64,000 bases of DNA from CSP1-5 sp964348275 (GTDB taxonomy: Bacteria > Methylomirabilota > Methylomirabilia > Methylomirabilales > CSP1-5), in NCBI GenBank assembly GCA_964348275.1, contig CAYGBT010000004.1, forward strand, positions 53,571 through 117,570, given 5' to 3'. The stretch's first letter is position 1; each line of letters begins with the position of its first letter. Shown in pieces: positions 35,210 through 44,167 of the stretch. The position numbers and the translations under genes were made by a program. The notes beneath the pieces were generated by a model. It saw only the letters and a list, made by a program, of their open reading frames with translations. It was not told the DNA's origin and searched no databases.

Positions 35210-36372
35210 TGTGTACTCCTCCCACCTGTGGTGTCCGAAGCCCTCACTGCTGTCTCCACCTCGCTGAGAACCTCGGTGAGGGCTTCGATAGCCCGGGTGT
35301 TCTCGCGAGGTGTCCCTACCGTTACACGAATATGCGCCGGGAGACCATACCCTTCCATGGATCTGACAATGACCCCCTTCTGGAGGAGGGCATCGGCGAC
35401 TCTCCTTCCGTTCATTCCTACGTCTACGAGAATGAAATTCGCCACGCTAGGAATACAGATCAGTCCCAATTCCTTCAAGCGGGTCTCAATGGCCCGCCTT
35501 CCTGCCTCCGTGATCCGCACCGTCTCCTCGAGGTGGCCCGTATCGTCCAGAGCCGCCAAGGCCGCCTTCTGGGCTAACGTATTCACGTTGAAGGGCTGCC
35601 GAACCCGATTCAGAACCTCCACCATCTCACCGGAAGCAATCCCGAAACCGATCCGCAGTCCCGCGAGACCATACGCCTTTGAAAAAGTTCTCAGGGTCAG
35701 GAGATAGCGTCCCTCTCGAATATGCCTGAGGACATCCGGCCGAAGATGCCGCGGCACATACTCCCGATACGCCTCATCCACCACCAAGATGACATCCCGG
35801 GGAAGCTCCTGCACAAAATCATGCAAGTCCGTCGGAGCAACGCAGGTCCCAGTGGGATTGTTGGGGTTTCCAAGGAAGACCATCTTCGTCCGCGCAGTCA
35901 CCGCCTGGAGCATCCGACTCAGATCATGAGTGAAATCCGTGAGGGAGACTTCTCGGATCTGGCACCCGACGGCGCGACAGACACTCCGGTATACGACAAA
36001 GGCAGGATCGCCCATCACCGCCTCATCTCCCGGCCCCAAGAAGGCGCGGGTTACAAGTTCTAACAGTTCATTGCTCCCGTTACCAAAGCAAAGCTCCTCC
36101 GGACTCACGCCCAGGCGCCGACTGAGTCCCTCCCGTAGGTTGTGACAGCCCCCATCGGGATATCGGTGAAGCCCCTGAAGCGCTTCCCGGATCGCCTGCA
36201 ACGCCATTGGAGAGGGACCCAGGGGATTCTCGTTCGAGGCGAGCTTGAGCACTTCATCAAGGCCGAGATCCCGCTCCACCTCCTCTATGGGCCTCCCCGG
36301 GCTATACGGGGCGAGCCCGAGAACCTGGGGCTGTGCTAACTCCTCGAGTGACTTGAAGTTCCCTTGCACCAT
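35206..36372 (-). CDS. hisC: histidinol-phosphate/aromatic aminotransferase
   Basis: PLP aminotransferase of fold type I. 388 residues. PLP Lys in TFSKAYGLAGLRIGFG (about residue 227), SNENPLGPSP at the N-terminus, NPNNPTGTC and VVDEAYREY. Sequence is HisC-like, but it is encoded between pheA and aroF-tyrA with no other his gene nearby, so it may transaminate phenylpyruvate and hydroxyphenylpyruvate here, as do some HisC enzymes. Start MVQGNFKSLEELA has no upstream alternative. Coupled to aroF. Confidence 0.88.
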   Translation of the reverse strand: MVQGNFKSLEELAQPQVLGLAPYSPGRPIEEVERDLGLDEVLKLASNENPLGPSPMALQAIREALQGLHRYPDGGCHNLREGLSRRLGVSPEELCFGNGSNELLELVTRAFLGPGDEAVMGDPAFVVYRSVCRAVGCQIREVSLTDFTHDLSRMLQAVTARTKMVFLGNPNNPTGTCVAPTDLHDFVQELPRDVILVVDEAYREYVPRHLRPDVLRHIREGRYLLTLRTFSKAYGLAGLRIGFGIASGEMVEVLNRVRQPFNVNTLAQKAALAALDDTGHLEETVRITEAGRRAIETRLKELGLICIPSVANFILVDVGMNGRRVADALLQKGVIVRSMEGYGLPAHIRVTVGTPRENTRAIEALTEVLSEVETAVRASDTTGGRSTQ

Positions 36373-36404
36373 TCACCGTCTCCTGGTTCCTGTCACTTGT
36401 CTAC

Positions 36405-37508
36405 TCAGCTCTTCGCCCGGAGGGGCTCCTTCGGATACGATCCCAAGATCTTCAGAAAAAGGCATTCCTCCCGAAGCCCCTCCAGGGCAGCCTTCACTCG
36501 TGTATCCTCAGCATGCCCTTCGAAATCCACGTAAAAGATATACTCCCAGACCCGATAGCGGGATGGTCGTGACTCGATCTTGGTCAAATTGATCTGATTG
36601 TGGGCGAAGGGCTCGAGGATGCGGTACAGAGCCCCTACCCGATCCCGAATCGTGAACAAGATGGAAGTCTTGTCCTGACCGGTCACCGGACACGGCACCT
36701 GTCCGACCACAAGGAAGCGAGTAAAATTATACGGACTGTCTTCAATCCGCGAGGCCACCACCTTAAGCTCGTAAAGGCGACTTGCAAGCTCAGAGGCGAT
36801 AGCTGCTGTTGTCTCATCCTGGGAGGCAAGCTCCGCTGCCGCCGCTGTCGACGATACCTCGACGAGAGTGGCCTTTGGCATGTTTGCCTCCAGCCACTTT
36901 CGTGATTGGGCGATGGCATGCGGATGGGAGTAGATTTTAACAATCCGCCCTTTCTCCCCGTGCTTGGAAAGAAGGTGATGGGAGACCTCCATGAGAATCT
37001 CGCCACAAATCTTCACGTCGGAATCGACGAACATGTCGAGGGTATGGCTTACCACTCCCTCGGTCGAGTTCTCCACGGGCACGACCCCATAATCTGCCTT
37101 CCCCTTCTCCACCTCGGTAAAGACCTCACCAATCCCACGAGTTGCGACATACTCTGCCAGCAGTCCAAATCGCTTCATGCAGGCCATATGCGTGAACGTC
37201 GCCTGAGGACCAAGGTAGGCCACCTTGAGGGGCTGCTCGAGGGAAAGACACGCTGAGAGAATTTCCCGGTAAACCGCCTTGACCGCCCTGCTGGGGAATG
37301 GTCCGCGGTTTTCCCGAGTAAGCCGAAGGATAATCTCTTCTTCCCGTTGCGGTGAGTGGTAAGCAACATTTCCCTTGGTCTTCTCCTCCCCGACCCGCAC
37401 GACGATCTCGGCCCGATGATTCAAGAGCTCGAGGATCTGGCTGTCGATGGCATCGATCTGGCGCCGAAATTCCTCGATTCCCATCCGTTTTTTCTTATCC
37501 GCGCACAT
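36405..37508 (-). CDS. pheA: chorismate mutase / prephenate dehydratase
   Basis: Bifunctional enzyme making phenylpyruvate from chorismate. 367 residues: an AroQ-type mutase (about 10-90, RRQIDAIDSQILELLNHRAE), prephenate dehydratase with VAYLGPQATFTH and GVVPVENSTEGVV, and a C-terminal ACT domain (SILFTIRDRVGALY, the Phe-binding ESRPSR). The ACT domain indicates Phe feedback. First of the aromatic set, 32 bp before hisC. Start could be the second Met (residue 9). Confidence 0.96.
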   Translation of the reverse strand: MCADKKKRMGIEEFRRQIDAIDSQILELLNHRAEIVVRVGEEKTKGNVAYHSPQREEEIILRLTRENRGPFPSRAVKAVYREILSACLSLEQPLKVAYLGPQATFTHMACMKRFGLLAEYVATRGIGEVFTEVEKGKADYGVVPVENSTEGVVSHTLDMFVDSDVKICGEILMEVSHHLLSKHGEKGRIVKIYSHPHAIAQSRKWLEANMPKATLVEVSSTAAAAELASQDETTAAIASELASRLYELKVVASRIEDSPYNFTRFLVVGQVPCPVTGQDKTSILFTIRDRVGALYRILEPFAHNQINLTKIESRPSRYRVWEYIFYVDFEGHAEDTRVKAALEGLREECLFLKILGSYPKEPLRAKS

Positions 37509-37562
37509 CTCTGCCTGAACCTCAGCGCATCCTATTCGTCGACGGAAAAAGCCGCAACCCGC

Positions 37563-38135
37563 TCATGGTCCTTCTTCCTTCGTTTCTCCGGTCTTACCCA
37601 TGTCTCGCCTTACCGGGGTAAGGGCTTCGATCTCTTGCGTGGAAGGTAGCTCTGTAAGGTCCTGGAAGCCGAAATGCTCCAGGAACCTCCGCGTGGTCCC
37701 GTAGAGCAGTGGTCTCCCCACCTCCCGCTTCCGTCCGAGGATCCGGACGAGCTCCCGTTCCATGAGAGTCTTCAAAACTCCGTCTACCATCACACCTCGG
37801 ATGGTTTCGATCTCGGCCTTGGTGATCGGTTGCCGGTAGGCAATGATAGCCAAAGTCTCGAGCGCAGGGCGGGACAGCCTCGCCGGTCGTGTCTTGGCCA
37901 AGCGGCTCAGGCACCGGTGCAGATCGGGTCGGGTCGCCATTCGATAGCCGCCGGCGACCTGAACTACACAGAGCCCAGAACCTTTTTTTTCGTATGTTTC
38001 CTTAAGAATGTTTAGGTACTGTATTATGTTTTCTTTCGTTGCCTCTCCTAAAATCACTTGCAGCTGATCGAGCGACACCGGGTCAGGAGAGGCGAATAAG
38101 ACCGCCTCTAAGATCGCGATCTCTTCTTGATTCAT
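37563..38135 (-). CDS. scpB: segregation and condensation protein B
   Basis: Winged-helix kleisin-associated subunit of the SMC complex. About 190 residues from ATG 38135 (MNQEEIAILEAVLFAS); the longer reading overlaps scpA. Two tandem winged helices, recognisable by LETLAIIAYRQPITKAEIE, IRGVMVDGVLKTLMER and GRPLLYGTTRRFLEHFG. Overlaps scpA by 4 bp (ATGA). Its partner smc is at 5.7 kb. Confidence 0.95.
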   Translation of the reverse strand: MNQEEIAILEAVLFASPDPVSLDQLQVILGEATKENIIQYLNILKETYEKKGSGLCVVQVAGGYRMATRPDLHRCLSRLAKTRPARLSRPALETLAIIAYRQPITKAEIETIRGVMVDGVLKTLMERELVRILGRKREVGRPLLYGTTRRFLEHFGFQDLTELPSTQEIEALTPVRRDMGKTGETKEEGP

Positions 38136-38839
38136 GCTACGGCCTGCCTGATCATGATATCGCCGAACTGAACCCCTTGCTGGACGCGCACCGCCCCTTG
38201 TCGCAGGAGCTCCAGGAGGGCCAGAAAGGTTACAATCACGAGCCAACGTTGGGCGTCCGAAGGAAACAGCCCTGCAAAGGCCACGGGTCCTTCCGTCGCC
38301 AGCCGGTCGAGGATTGCCACCATCCGCTCCGCCGTCGTCACCGGACGGGGAACAAGGTCTAACACCGGCTCATCCTTGACGCGGGCCAGGACATCCCGGA
38401 AGGCTCCAAGCAGATCGAAAAGACTGACCTCCAGGACGCCTCCAGCCGCGGGAATCTCGAGAGGACTCGCGCGGAAAAAGAACTGACGCTGGTGGTCCTC
38501 CCGCCCCGCCAAGGTCTGGGCGGCACCTTGGAAGCGCTCGTACTCCAAGAGCATATCGACCAGGGCGGTTCGAGGATCCTCTTCGGCTGCCTCTCCCTCG
38601 GCCGCGGTTTCGGCCGGCAATAGCATCCTGGATTTGATATACACAAGCGTCGCCGCCATGACAAGAAACTCCCCGGCTACCTCCAGGTCCAGCTCTTGGA
38701 GCAAGGTGAGATACTGGAAGTATTCGTCGGTAATCCGTGCGATTGGAATATCATATATATCGATCTCGTTGACGCGGATGAGATGCAGGAGCAGGTCTAA
38801 GGGCCCCTCAAATGCCGGAAGCTTTACTTGGTAGACCAC
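38132..38839 (-). CDS. scpA: segregation and condensation protein A (kleisin)
   Basis: Kleisin bridging the SMC heads. 235 residues: start MVYQVKLPAFEGPLDLLLHLI, EIDIYDIPIARITDEY, middle acidic linker (EGEAAEEDPR) and C-terminal winged helix VTFLALLELLRQGAV. Fits ScpA in order and length. Coupled to scpB; overlaps comEA by 16 bp. Confidence 0.95.
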   Translation of the reverse strand: MVYQVKLPAFEGPLDLLLHLIRVNEIDIYDIPIARITDEYFQYLTLLQELDLEVAGEFLVMAATLVYIKSRMLLPAETAAEGEAAEEDPRTALVDMLLEYERFQGAAQTLAGREDHQRQFFFRASPLEIPAAGGVLEVSLFDLLGAFRDVLARVKDEPVLDLVPRPVTTAERMVAILDRLATEGPVAFAGLFPSDAQRWLVIVTFLALLELLRQGAVRVQQGVQFGDIMIRQAVA

Positions 38840-39222
38840 ACAGCCTCCTCCCCCAGAGTGAGATGGGGCAGCATCTTTTGCATCCGCTTTGGGCCGATCC
38901 CCGGGACCTCCTGCAGATCCGAGAGGCGCTCGAAAGGACCGTGCATTTCCCGAAACCGTACAATGCCTTCGGCCAGTGTAGGGCCTATTCCCGGTAGGTT
39001 GGTCAGGCGCTGGGCGGTGGCCCGATTCGGATTTACGCGCAGTTTTTCGGCGGAACGAGACAGATCCGTTGGAAGATGCGAGCGAACCTCAACCTCCGAT
39101 CGGATCCCAAATCCCGATTCCTCGTCCACCGTCACGGGCCAACGGAATGTCACAACGACTAACACGAGTAGAAGCAGCGCGGCAAAAATGCCATCTGCCG
39201 GCTCGAAGACGCGCAGTCTCAT
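38824..39222 (-). CDS. ComEA-like helix-hairpin-helix protein
   Basis: 132 residues. A single N-terminal transmembrane helix (about 12-28, IFAALLLLVLVVVTF), a periplasmic linker, then a ComEA-type tandem HhH: NPNRATAQRLTNLPGIGP and VPGIGPKRMQKMLPHL. In the family this domain binds double-stranded DNA at the membrane, often for uptake. No other competence gene is visible, so natural transformation is not shown. Overlaps lysC (ATGA). Confidence 0.85.
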   Translation of the reverse strand: MRLRVFEPADGIFAALLLLVLVVVTFRWPVTVDEESGFGIRSEVEVRSHLPTDLSRSAEKLRVNPNRATAQRLTNLPGIGPTLAEGIVRFREMHGPFERLSDLQEVPGIGPKRMQKMLPHLTLGEEAVWSTK

Positions 39223-40451
39223 TGCTCCCCCGTTTGCTGAGTCCCCAGCTGGAAGACATCGTGGAGGACCCGCACCGCCAGCTCGGTGTACTTTTCCTCG
39301 ATGATGCAGGAAACCTTAATTTCTGAAGTGCTGATCATCATGATGTTGATGTTCTCTGCCGCCAAAGCGCCAAACATCCTGGCCGCTACTCCAGAGTGGG
39401 TCCGCATTCCCACCCCCACGATCGAGACCTTGGCAATGCGATCGTCTCCCAGGATCTGATCCGCCCCGATCTCTTTGGCCACGCCTTCCACCAGCTCCCT
39501 GGCCTTGTGAAAATCAGTCCGGGGGACGGTAAAGGAGATATCAGTATGCCCATCCTGGCTAATGTTCTGAACGATCATGTCCACAACAATTCCCGCATCC
39601 GCTACCCTGCCAAAGAGTCTGGCGGCGATCCCAGGGCGATCAACCACCCGCGTAATGGTGATCTTCGCCTCGTTCTTGTCATAGGTAATCCCCGAGACCG
39701 CAACCCTCTCCATATCTCGATCCTCCTGCACCACGAGCGTTCCTGGCCTCTTGGTGAAGCTCGAACGGACGTGGATGGATACATTGTAGTTCTTGGCATA
39801 CTCGACTGCACGTGCCTGGAGGACTTTAGCCCCCAAGCTGGCGATTTCGATCATCTCCTCATACGCGACGCGGGGAAGCATGCGAGCCGTAGGGACTAGG
39901 TCAGGATCAGCCGTGTACACCCCCTCCACATCCGTGTAGATCTCACAAACATCGGCCTTCAAGGCAGCGGCCAATGCGACAGCAGTGAGATCCGACCCTC
40001 CGCGACCGAGGGTGGTGACTTCCTCCTCCGCGTTCACCCCCTGAAAGCCAGCCACGATGGCGATTTCGCCCTCCTGCAGCACTTGTCGGATTCGCTCGAC
40101 GTCAATATTAAGAATGCGGGCTCTGGTATGCACGTTATCTGTGAGAATACGCACCTGGGTTCCAGTAAACGAGCGCGCTCTTGAGCCAGTGTCCTGAATG
40201 GCCAATGAGAGCAGGCCGATGGCCACCTGTTCTCCTGTGGCCAGGATGACATCCAGCTCCCGTGTATCCGGGGATCCCGTGATCTGATGAGCGAGTTGGA
40301 GGAGACGATCGGTCTCACCCGCGATGGCCGAAACAACCACGACCACCTCATTCCCGGCCTCCCTTACGTCCACAATCCGTCGAGCGACTTGCTTGAGCCG
40401 TCCGACGTCTCCCACCGAGGTTCCTCCATATTTCTGGACGATCAGAGCCAA
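39219..40451 (-). CDS. lysC: aspartate kinase
   Basis: First step of the aspartate family (Lys, Thr, Met). 410 residues: kinase domain with VQKYGGTSVGDVGRLK and the SDLTAVALAAALKAD segment, then two ACT domains (ITRVVDRPGIAARLFG and VGVGMRTHSGVAARMFG). The ACT pair implies feedback by Lys or Thr. No fused homoserine dehydrogenase. Follows pgsA by 1 bp and overlaps comEA. Confidence 0.96.
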   Translation of the reverse strand: MALIVQKYGGTSVGDVGRLKQVARRIVDVREAGNEVVVVVSAIAGETDRLLQLAHQITGSPDTRELDVILATGEQVAIGLLSLAIQDTGSRARSFTGTQVRILTDNVHTRARILNIDVERIRQVLQEGEIAIVAGFQGVNAEEEVTTLGRGGSDLTAVALAAALKADVCEIYTDVEGVYTADPDLVPTARMLPRVAYEEMIEIASLGAKVLQARAVEYAKNYNVSIHVRSSFTKRPGTLVVQEDRDMERVAVSGITYDKNEAKITITRVVDRPGIAARLFGRVADAGIVVDMIVQNISQDGHTDISFTVPRTDFHKARELVEGVAKEIGADQILGDDRIAKVSIVGVGMRTHSGVAARMFGALAAENINIMMISTSEIKVSCIIEEKYTELAVRVLHDVFQLGTQQTGEQ

Positions 40452-40452
40452 C

Positions 40453-41022
40453 TCACTCCCCCTTGGACCGAACGGTCACCCCAAGGTCCAGCTGCCGCCA
40501 AAACCGGAGGAAGTAGTCTGTTCCTGAAACGGTGCTCAGGACAACCGCCACCCCTAATGCAAGCCCTCCCGCGCTGAGGGGGATCCCGGGAAGGCGCGAC
40601 ATCCCCGGATCGAGGATCAGGAAGATTACCGCAACAACTTCCGCTGCCATCTTGTATTTGCCGAGCTGAGAGGCAGCGATAATCAGCCCCTGTGAGGCAG
40701 CAATGCCTCTGAGCCCGGTAATCGCGATATCTCGTCCGATAAGGACGGTCGCCACCCAAGCCGGCACCCGGCCAATCTCTACCAAGGAGATGAGCGCCGC
40801 CGCGATCAACAGTTTGTCGGCAATGGGGTCTAAGAGCTGACCCAGGGTGGTGACCTGTCTGCGCCTCCGGGCAATCCGACCATCCAGCCAATCGGTGAAC
40901 ACCGCTGCCAGAAAGATGGCCGCCGCCGGATAATTACGGGGCTCAGCGTTGGCGATCAGGAAAACCACAAGGAAGGGAACGAGGAAGATTCGAACTAGGC
41001 TAAGTGTATTCGGCAGATTCAC
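40453..41022 (-). CDS. pgsA: CDP-diacylglycerol-glycerol-3-phosphate 3-phosphatidyltransferase
   Basis: Makes phosphatidylglycerophosphate in the inner membrane. 189 residues from GTG 41022 (MNLPNTLSLVRIFLVP). Signature DWLDGRIARRRRQVTTLGQ followed by LLDPIADK, and about five transmembrane helices. The family start and motif match PgsA better than the paralogue at 31484-32032. The next gene, lysC, begins 1 bp after the stop. Confidence 0.93.
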   Translation of the reverse strand: MNLPNTLSLVRIFLVPFLVVFLIANAEPRNYPAAAIFLAAVFTDWLDGRIARRRRQVTTLGQLLDPIADKLLIAAALISLVEIGRVPAWVATVLIGRDIAITGLRGIAASQGLIIAASQLGKYKMAAEVVAVIFLILDPGMSRLPGIPLSAGGLALGVAVVLSTVSGTDYFLRFWRQLDLGVTVRSKGE

Positions 41023-41155
41023 TGAAGGCCACCCGATGTCATGTAACCCAGCAGATGAAGTTCTTAACCGGGATCATCCTTCGGAAAAGCACCCCCCCCG
41101 ACAAAGGGAATCCGACGGCCGGGGAGCCTGTTCTGATTTACCCTGATCGGTCCCA

Positions 41156-43201
41156 TTATCCTCGCGAGGATCCCCGGTCTGCGTCAAGACGGCTTCGTAT
41201 GTCCCGGACCCGTAGGCGGATATCCCGAAACTTCGGCGCCTCACTGTAAATGGCAATCAGGGCCTCGAGCGCTTGTTTTGCGTTGCCAAGTGCCTCATAG
41301 GCTGTCGCCAGATCGTAAAGGACACCCCACCGCTCATCAGTGCCCCCCTCTGTCGCAGCAAGCCCCTTGAGCAATTCCTCGACCGACCGCTCAGGCTCAC
41401 CCTTCGCCAGAAAGCAAAGGCCTAAAAGGCTCGCGCATCGCACCCGATAGGTGGCATCGTTCGCGGCTAGTCGAAATTGCTCGATGGCCTTATCGTAGAG
41501 CTCCAAATCTTTATAGGCGAGTCCCAAATTGTAGCGGGTCTCATAGTCGGTCACTTCCAACTGATTGCGAATCCCTTGATCGAGCTGGTGGAGCATTTTC
41601 TGCACCTGTGGATCGAGATCCGACGGCACGGGGACCTCTTCCGGGCTAAGCTCCTGGTTCAACTCACCGGCGAGGTCCACGAATTCTCCCTGGGCAGCTC
41701 CTGCCTCAGCCACGCGAAAAATTGAGGTCTGCTTCACGTCCGCTGAAGGAATTTCCTCCTTCCCTGATGCTTCCTCCAACCGCTCAATTATTGCCAAGTG
41801 CTGCTTGGCCAGCGGATGCTCTGGATCCTGCTGGAGAATCCCATGCAAGATGGCTCGGGCCTCTTGTATCATCCCTTGTTGCAGAAAAAACCTCGCCTCC
41901 TGCAGCTGCTCTTCCAGCGCTTGTGGCCCGGCGAGTTCCACCCGCTCTGATGGCTGCTCCGTTTGCATAGCCATCTCCTCAGATCCTTCCACGGGATCTA
42001 ATTCGATGACTGCCGGCTCCGTTTCCTCACCAGCTTGGGCCTCCTCGGCAAAGGAGATATACCTCCGCTCCATCATCTCCTCCGCGGCCCTCAGCCGTTC
42101 GGTCTCTTCGTCAGCCCGTTTTGAGGGGAGGTGCTTGAGGTCTTTGTCATCAAGGGATACCGCCCCTTCGGGCTCTGCATCAAACCATCCTCCGAGTTCT
42201 TCGTGCAGTTCCAAGGTCGGTGAATCTTGTTCCATAGCTGATGACGCTGGCTCAAAAGCTGGTGTCTTTGCCTCAGAAGCCGGAGAGATTGTTTCGAGCG
42301 CGGGGGACGTTTCCTCGAGGACCGGAGACACTTCCTCGATCGCCGGGGACACTTCTTCGAGGGCCGGGGATAGTTCCTCAACGGCAGGGGAAATTTCCTC
42401 CAGGGTCAGTGTGGAATTTTGTTCCACAGAAGGTCCTGAGAAAATCTCAACGGGGGAAGCCTGCTCCGCGATTTTTCCTCCCGGATCCGCCTGTTCTCCC
42501 TCCCCAGGGAACGCCGCCGCCAGTACCTCGTCGCCCCTCGCCTCTGCCTCAGCGGGGTCGAGGAATCGGAGCGCATCTGCGAAGCTTGCCGCTTCGGCCG
42601 CCCGACCTTGGGACTGCAAAGCCGCCACCGCCCCTTCGTAAATCTGCCGCGCCGCCTCGGCCTGCCCTTCCATCACAAGGCGCTCTCCCAGGGCATTGAG
42701 CTTGGCTAACGACTCACCGACCCTTTCGGGCCTTACCAGGATCCCCACGACCTTGGACAAGGTCGGGCGATGTCCTGGGTCCATTAGGATAATTTTTTCA
42801 TATATTTCTAGCGTCCGGGACACATCCCCCTTCTTGAGGTAAGTATCGGCAAGTCCATGGAACTGAAGCTTCGCTTCCGCAACCAGGCCTTGGTCGGCGT
42901 ACAACTCGGCGCAAGCGAGCGAGGCGTCCGCATTCGATAGATCGAGCCTGAGCACCTTCTTGTAAACCGCAATAGCCCGCTCATAAAAGCCATCCGCCCG
43001 GTAGACGTCTGCGAGGCGCATGAAGTACGCGATAGCCTCCGACCTATTCCCGATCCGGGCGCAGAGGTCCCCAAGGGCGTTCAGCACATTACAGTTACTC
43101 GGATCGGCCCCCAGGATCGCCTGATATTCAGCGATAGCCCGATCGAGTTTTCCCTGTTGGACGTAGTTTAAGGCAGTTTGTAGCTGCTTTCGCTTCGCCA
43201 T
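41156..43201 (-). CDS. large TPR protein with an acidic Ser-Pro heptad segment
   Basis: 681 residues, no signal peptide. TPR units occupy about 1-170 and 445-670 (for example NVLNALGDLCARIGNRSEAI, AIAVYKKVLRLDLSNA, YNLGLAYKDLELYDKAIEQF). Between them, about residues 263-327, is a nearly periodic 7-residue acidic repeat of the form SPALEEV, encoded by tandem 21-bp units at about 42221-42412. Cytoplasmic scaffold of unknown partner. It has its own promoter with a palindrome at 43251-43265. Confidence 0.75.
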   Translation of the reverse strand: MAKRKQLQTALNYVQQGKLDRAIAEYQAILGADPSNCNVLNALGDLCARIGNRSEAIAYFMRLADVYRADGFYERAIAVYKKVLRLDLSNADASLACAELYADQGLVAEAKLQFHGLADTYLKKGDVSRTLEIYEKIILMDPGHRPTLSKVVGILVRPERVGESLAKLNALGERLVMEGQAEAARQIYEGAVAALQSQGRAAEAASFADALRFLDPAEAEARGDEVLAAAFPGEGEQADPGGKIAEQASPVEIFSGPSVEQNSTLTLEEISPAVEELSPALEEVSPAIEEVSPVLEETSPALETISPASEAKTPAFEPASSAMEQDSPTLELHEELGGWFDAEPEGAVSLDDKDLKHLPSKRADEETERLRAAEEMMERRYISFAEEAQAGEETEPAVIELDPVEGSEEMAMQTEQPSERVELAGPQALEEQLQEARFFLQQGMIQEARAILHGILQQDPEHPLAKQHLAIIERLEEASGKEEIPSADVKQTSIFRVAEAGAAQGEFVDLAGELNQELSPEEVPVPSDLDPQVQKMLHQLDQGIRNQLEVTDYETRYNLGLAYKDLELYDKAIEQFRLAANDATYRVRCASLLGLCFLAKGEPERSVEELLKGLAATEGGTDERWGVLYDLATAYEALGNAKQALEALIAIYSEAPKFRDIRLRVRDIRSRLDADRGSSRG

Positions 43202-43242
43202 GCTGATGCAAATTCTCCGCTCGGCGGCTCTAACCTCCAGAG

Positions 43243-43292
43243 ATTATACGCCTAACCGCGTTAGGTTATCAGGGATCCGCTCCCACTGTCAA
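43243..43292 (-). promoter_or_regulatory. promoter and palindrome upstream of the TPR gene
   Basis: TTGACA (43287-43292), 18-bp spacer, TAACCT (43263-43268) with extended TGA, on the minus strand. The -10 overlaps the 15-bp palindrome CCTAAC-CGC-GTTAGG (43251-43265), an operator-like arrangement. A separate perfect TATAAT (43243-43248) follows without a clear -35. Confidence 0.55.
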
Positions 43293-43344
43293 GGTACAAC
43301 TCCGTTGGCAGCCACCCTCGGAGGACTCTTGGGAGAGCTTTGTC

Positions 43345-44163
43345 TTATCGGCGAAGGGTCCATTCGTTCGTTCCATATCGCGCTCTTACCATTTCGCCGA
43401 CCATCGCCCACTCTCGCGCGGTGAGGGATCCCGCCTCGAAGGAAACATTCCCGCCTTCCTCAAACCCTGTACGGACGGCCTGAACCACGTCCTCCCAAGA
43501 GGGGGCCTGGCCCAGGATGGACTTGAGAGCAGTCGCGCGTGCTTCGAGCCCCCTCGCTTGGGGGAAAAGGGTGATCCAGGTGGGGTAATCGATATCGATC
43601 AGGAGAGATCCATGCTGCAGCAGCGCGCGGTTAAACCGCCGTTGCGCCGATCCGATTAGCTTCCGTCCATTGACACTCAGCTCGTACCGCGAAGGTGAGC
43701 TAAAACAAACACCGGTGGCCTCGCCCCTGGCATGATCTCCGCGGCTCAAGGTCGCCACCACCCCCAACTTCCTCAAAGCCAGGAGGAGGCAATGGCTAAT
43801 CCATTGGTAGTCTTGGAGGACACTCCGGCTCCCGAGCGGAATGGGAATGGCAACGCTATAGGTGAGCTCGTGGTGGTGGAGAAGGGCCCGGCCTCCCGTG
43901 GGCCGCCGTACCACGGGGATCCCCCGCTGACGGCAGGTAGTTAGGTCCACCTCTCCCTGGCTGGACTGGTTGTAACCCAGGGAGACGGTGGGGAGGCTCC
44001 AGCCGTATACACGGAGGCTTGGGGGACTCGAGCCTCGGGAGCAACCGAGCGCCATGACCTCATCGATGGCCATGTTGGTCGGGCCATCATGGGGCTCGTC
44101 CAGAATAAGGCGCCAGCGGTTTTGATGTGTTCCTCTCTGCGGAATGGACGGGACTGCGGACAT
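43345..44163 (-). CDS. lipM: octanoyltransferase LipM-like (lipoate/biotin ligase fold)
   Basis: Transfers octanoyl from ACP to lipoyl domains, or attaches lipoate. About 272 residues from ATG 44163 (MSAVPSIPQRG); the longer reading overlaps rapZ. Signatures: DEPHDGPTNMAIDE, RRPTGGRALLHHHELTYSV, Cys in ATGVCFSSPSRYELSVNG (place of the LipM nucleophile), GRKLIGSAQRR with the conserved Lys. LipM rather than LplA is favoured by the Cys and short C-terminus. 4 bp after rapZ. Confidence 0.75.
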   Translation of the reverse strand: MSAVPSIPQRGTHQNRWRLILDEPHDGPTNMAIDEVMALGCSRGSSPPSLRVYGWSLPTVSLGYNQSSQGEVDLTTCRQRGIPVVRRPTGGRALLHHHELTYSVAIPIPLGSRSVLQDYQWISHCLLLALRKLGVVATLSRGDHARGEATGVCFSSPSRYELSVNGRKLIGSAQRRFNRALLQHGSLLIDIDYPTWITLFPQARGLEARATALKSILGQAPSWEDVVQAVRTGFEEGGNVSFEAGSLTAREWAMVGEMVRARYGTNEWTLRR

Positions 44164-44167
44164 CGAT

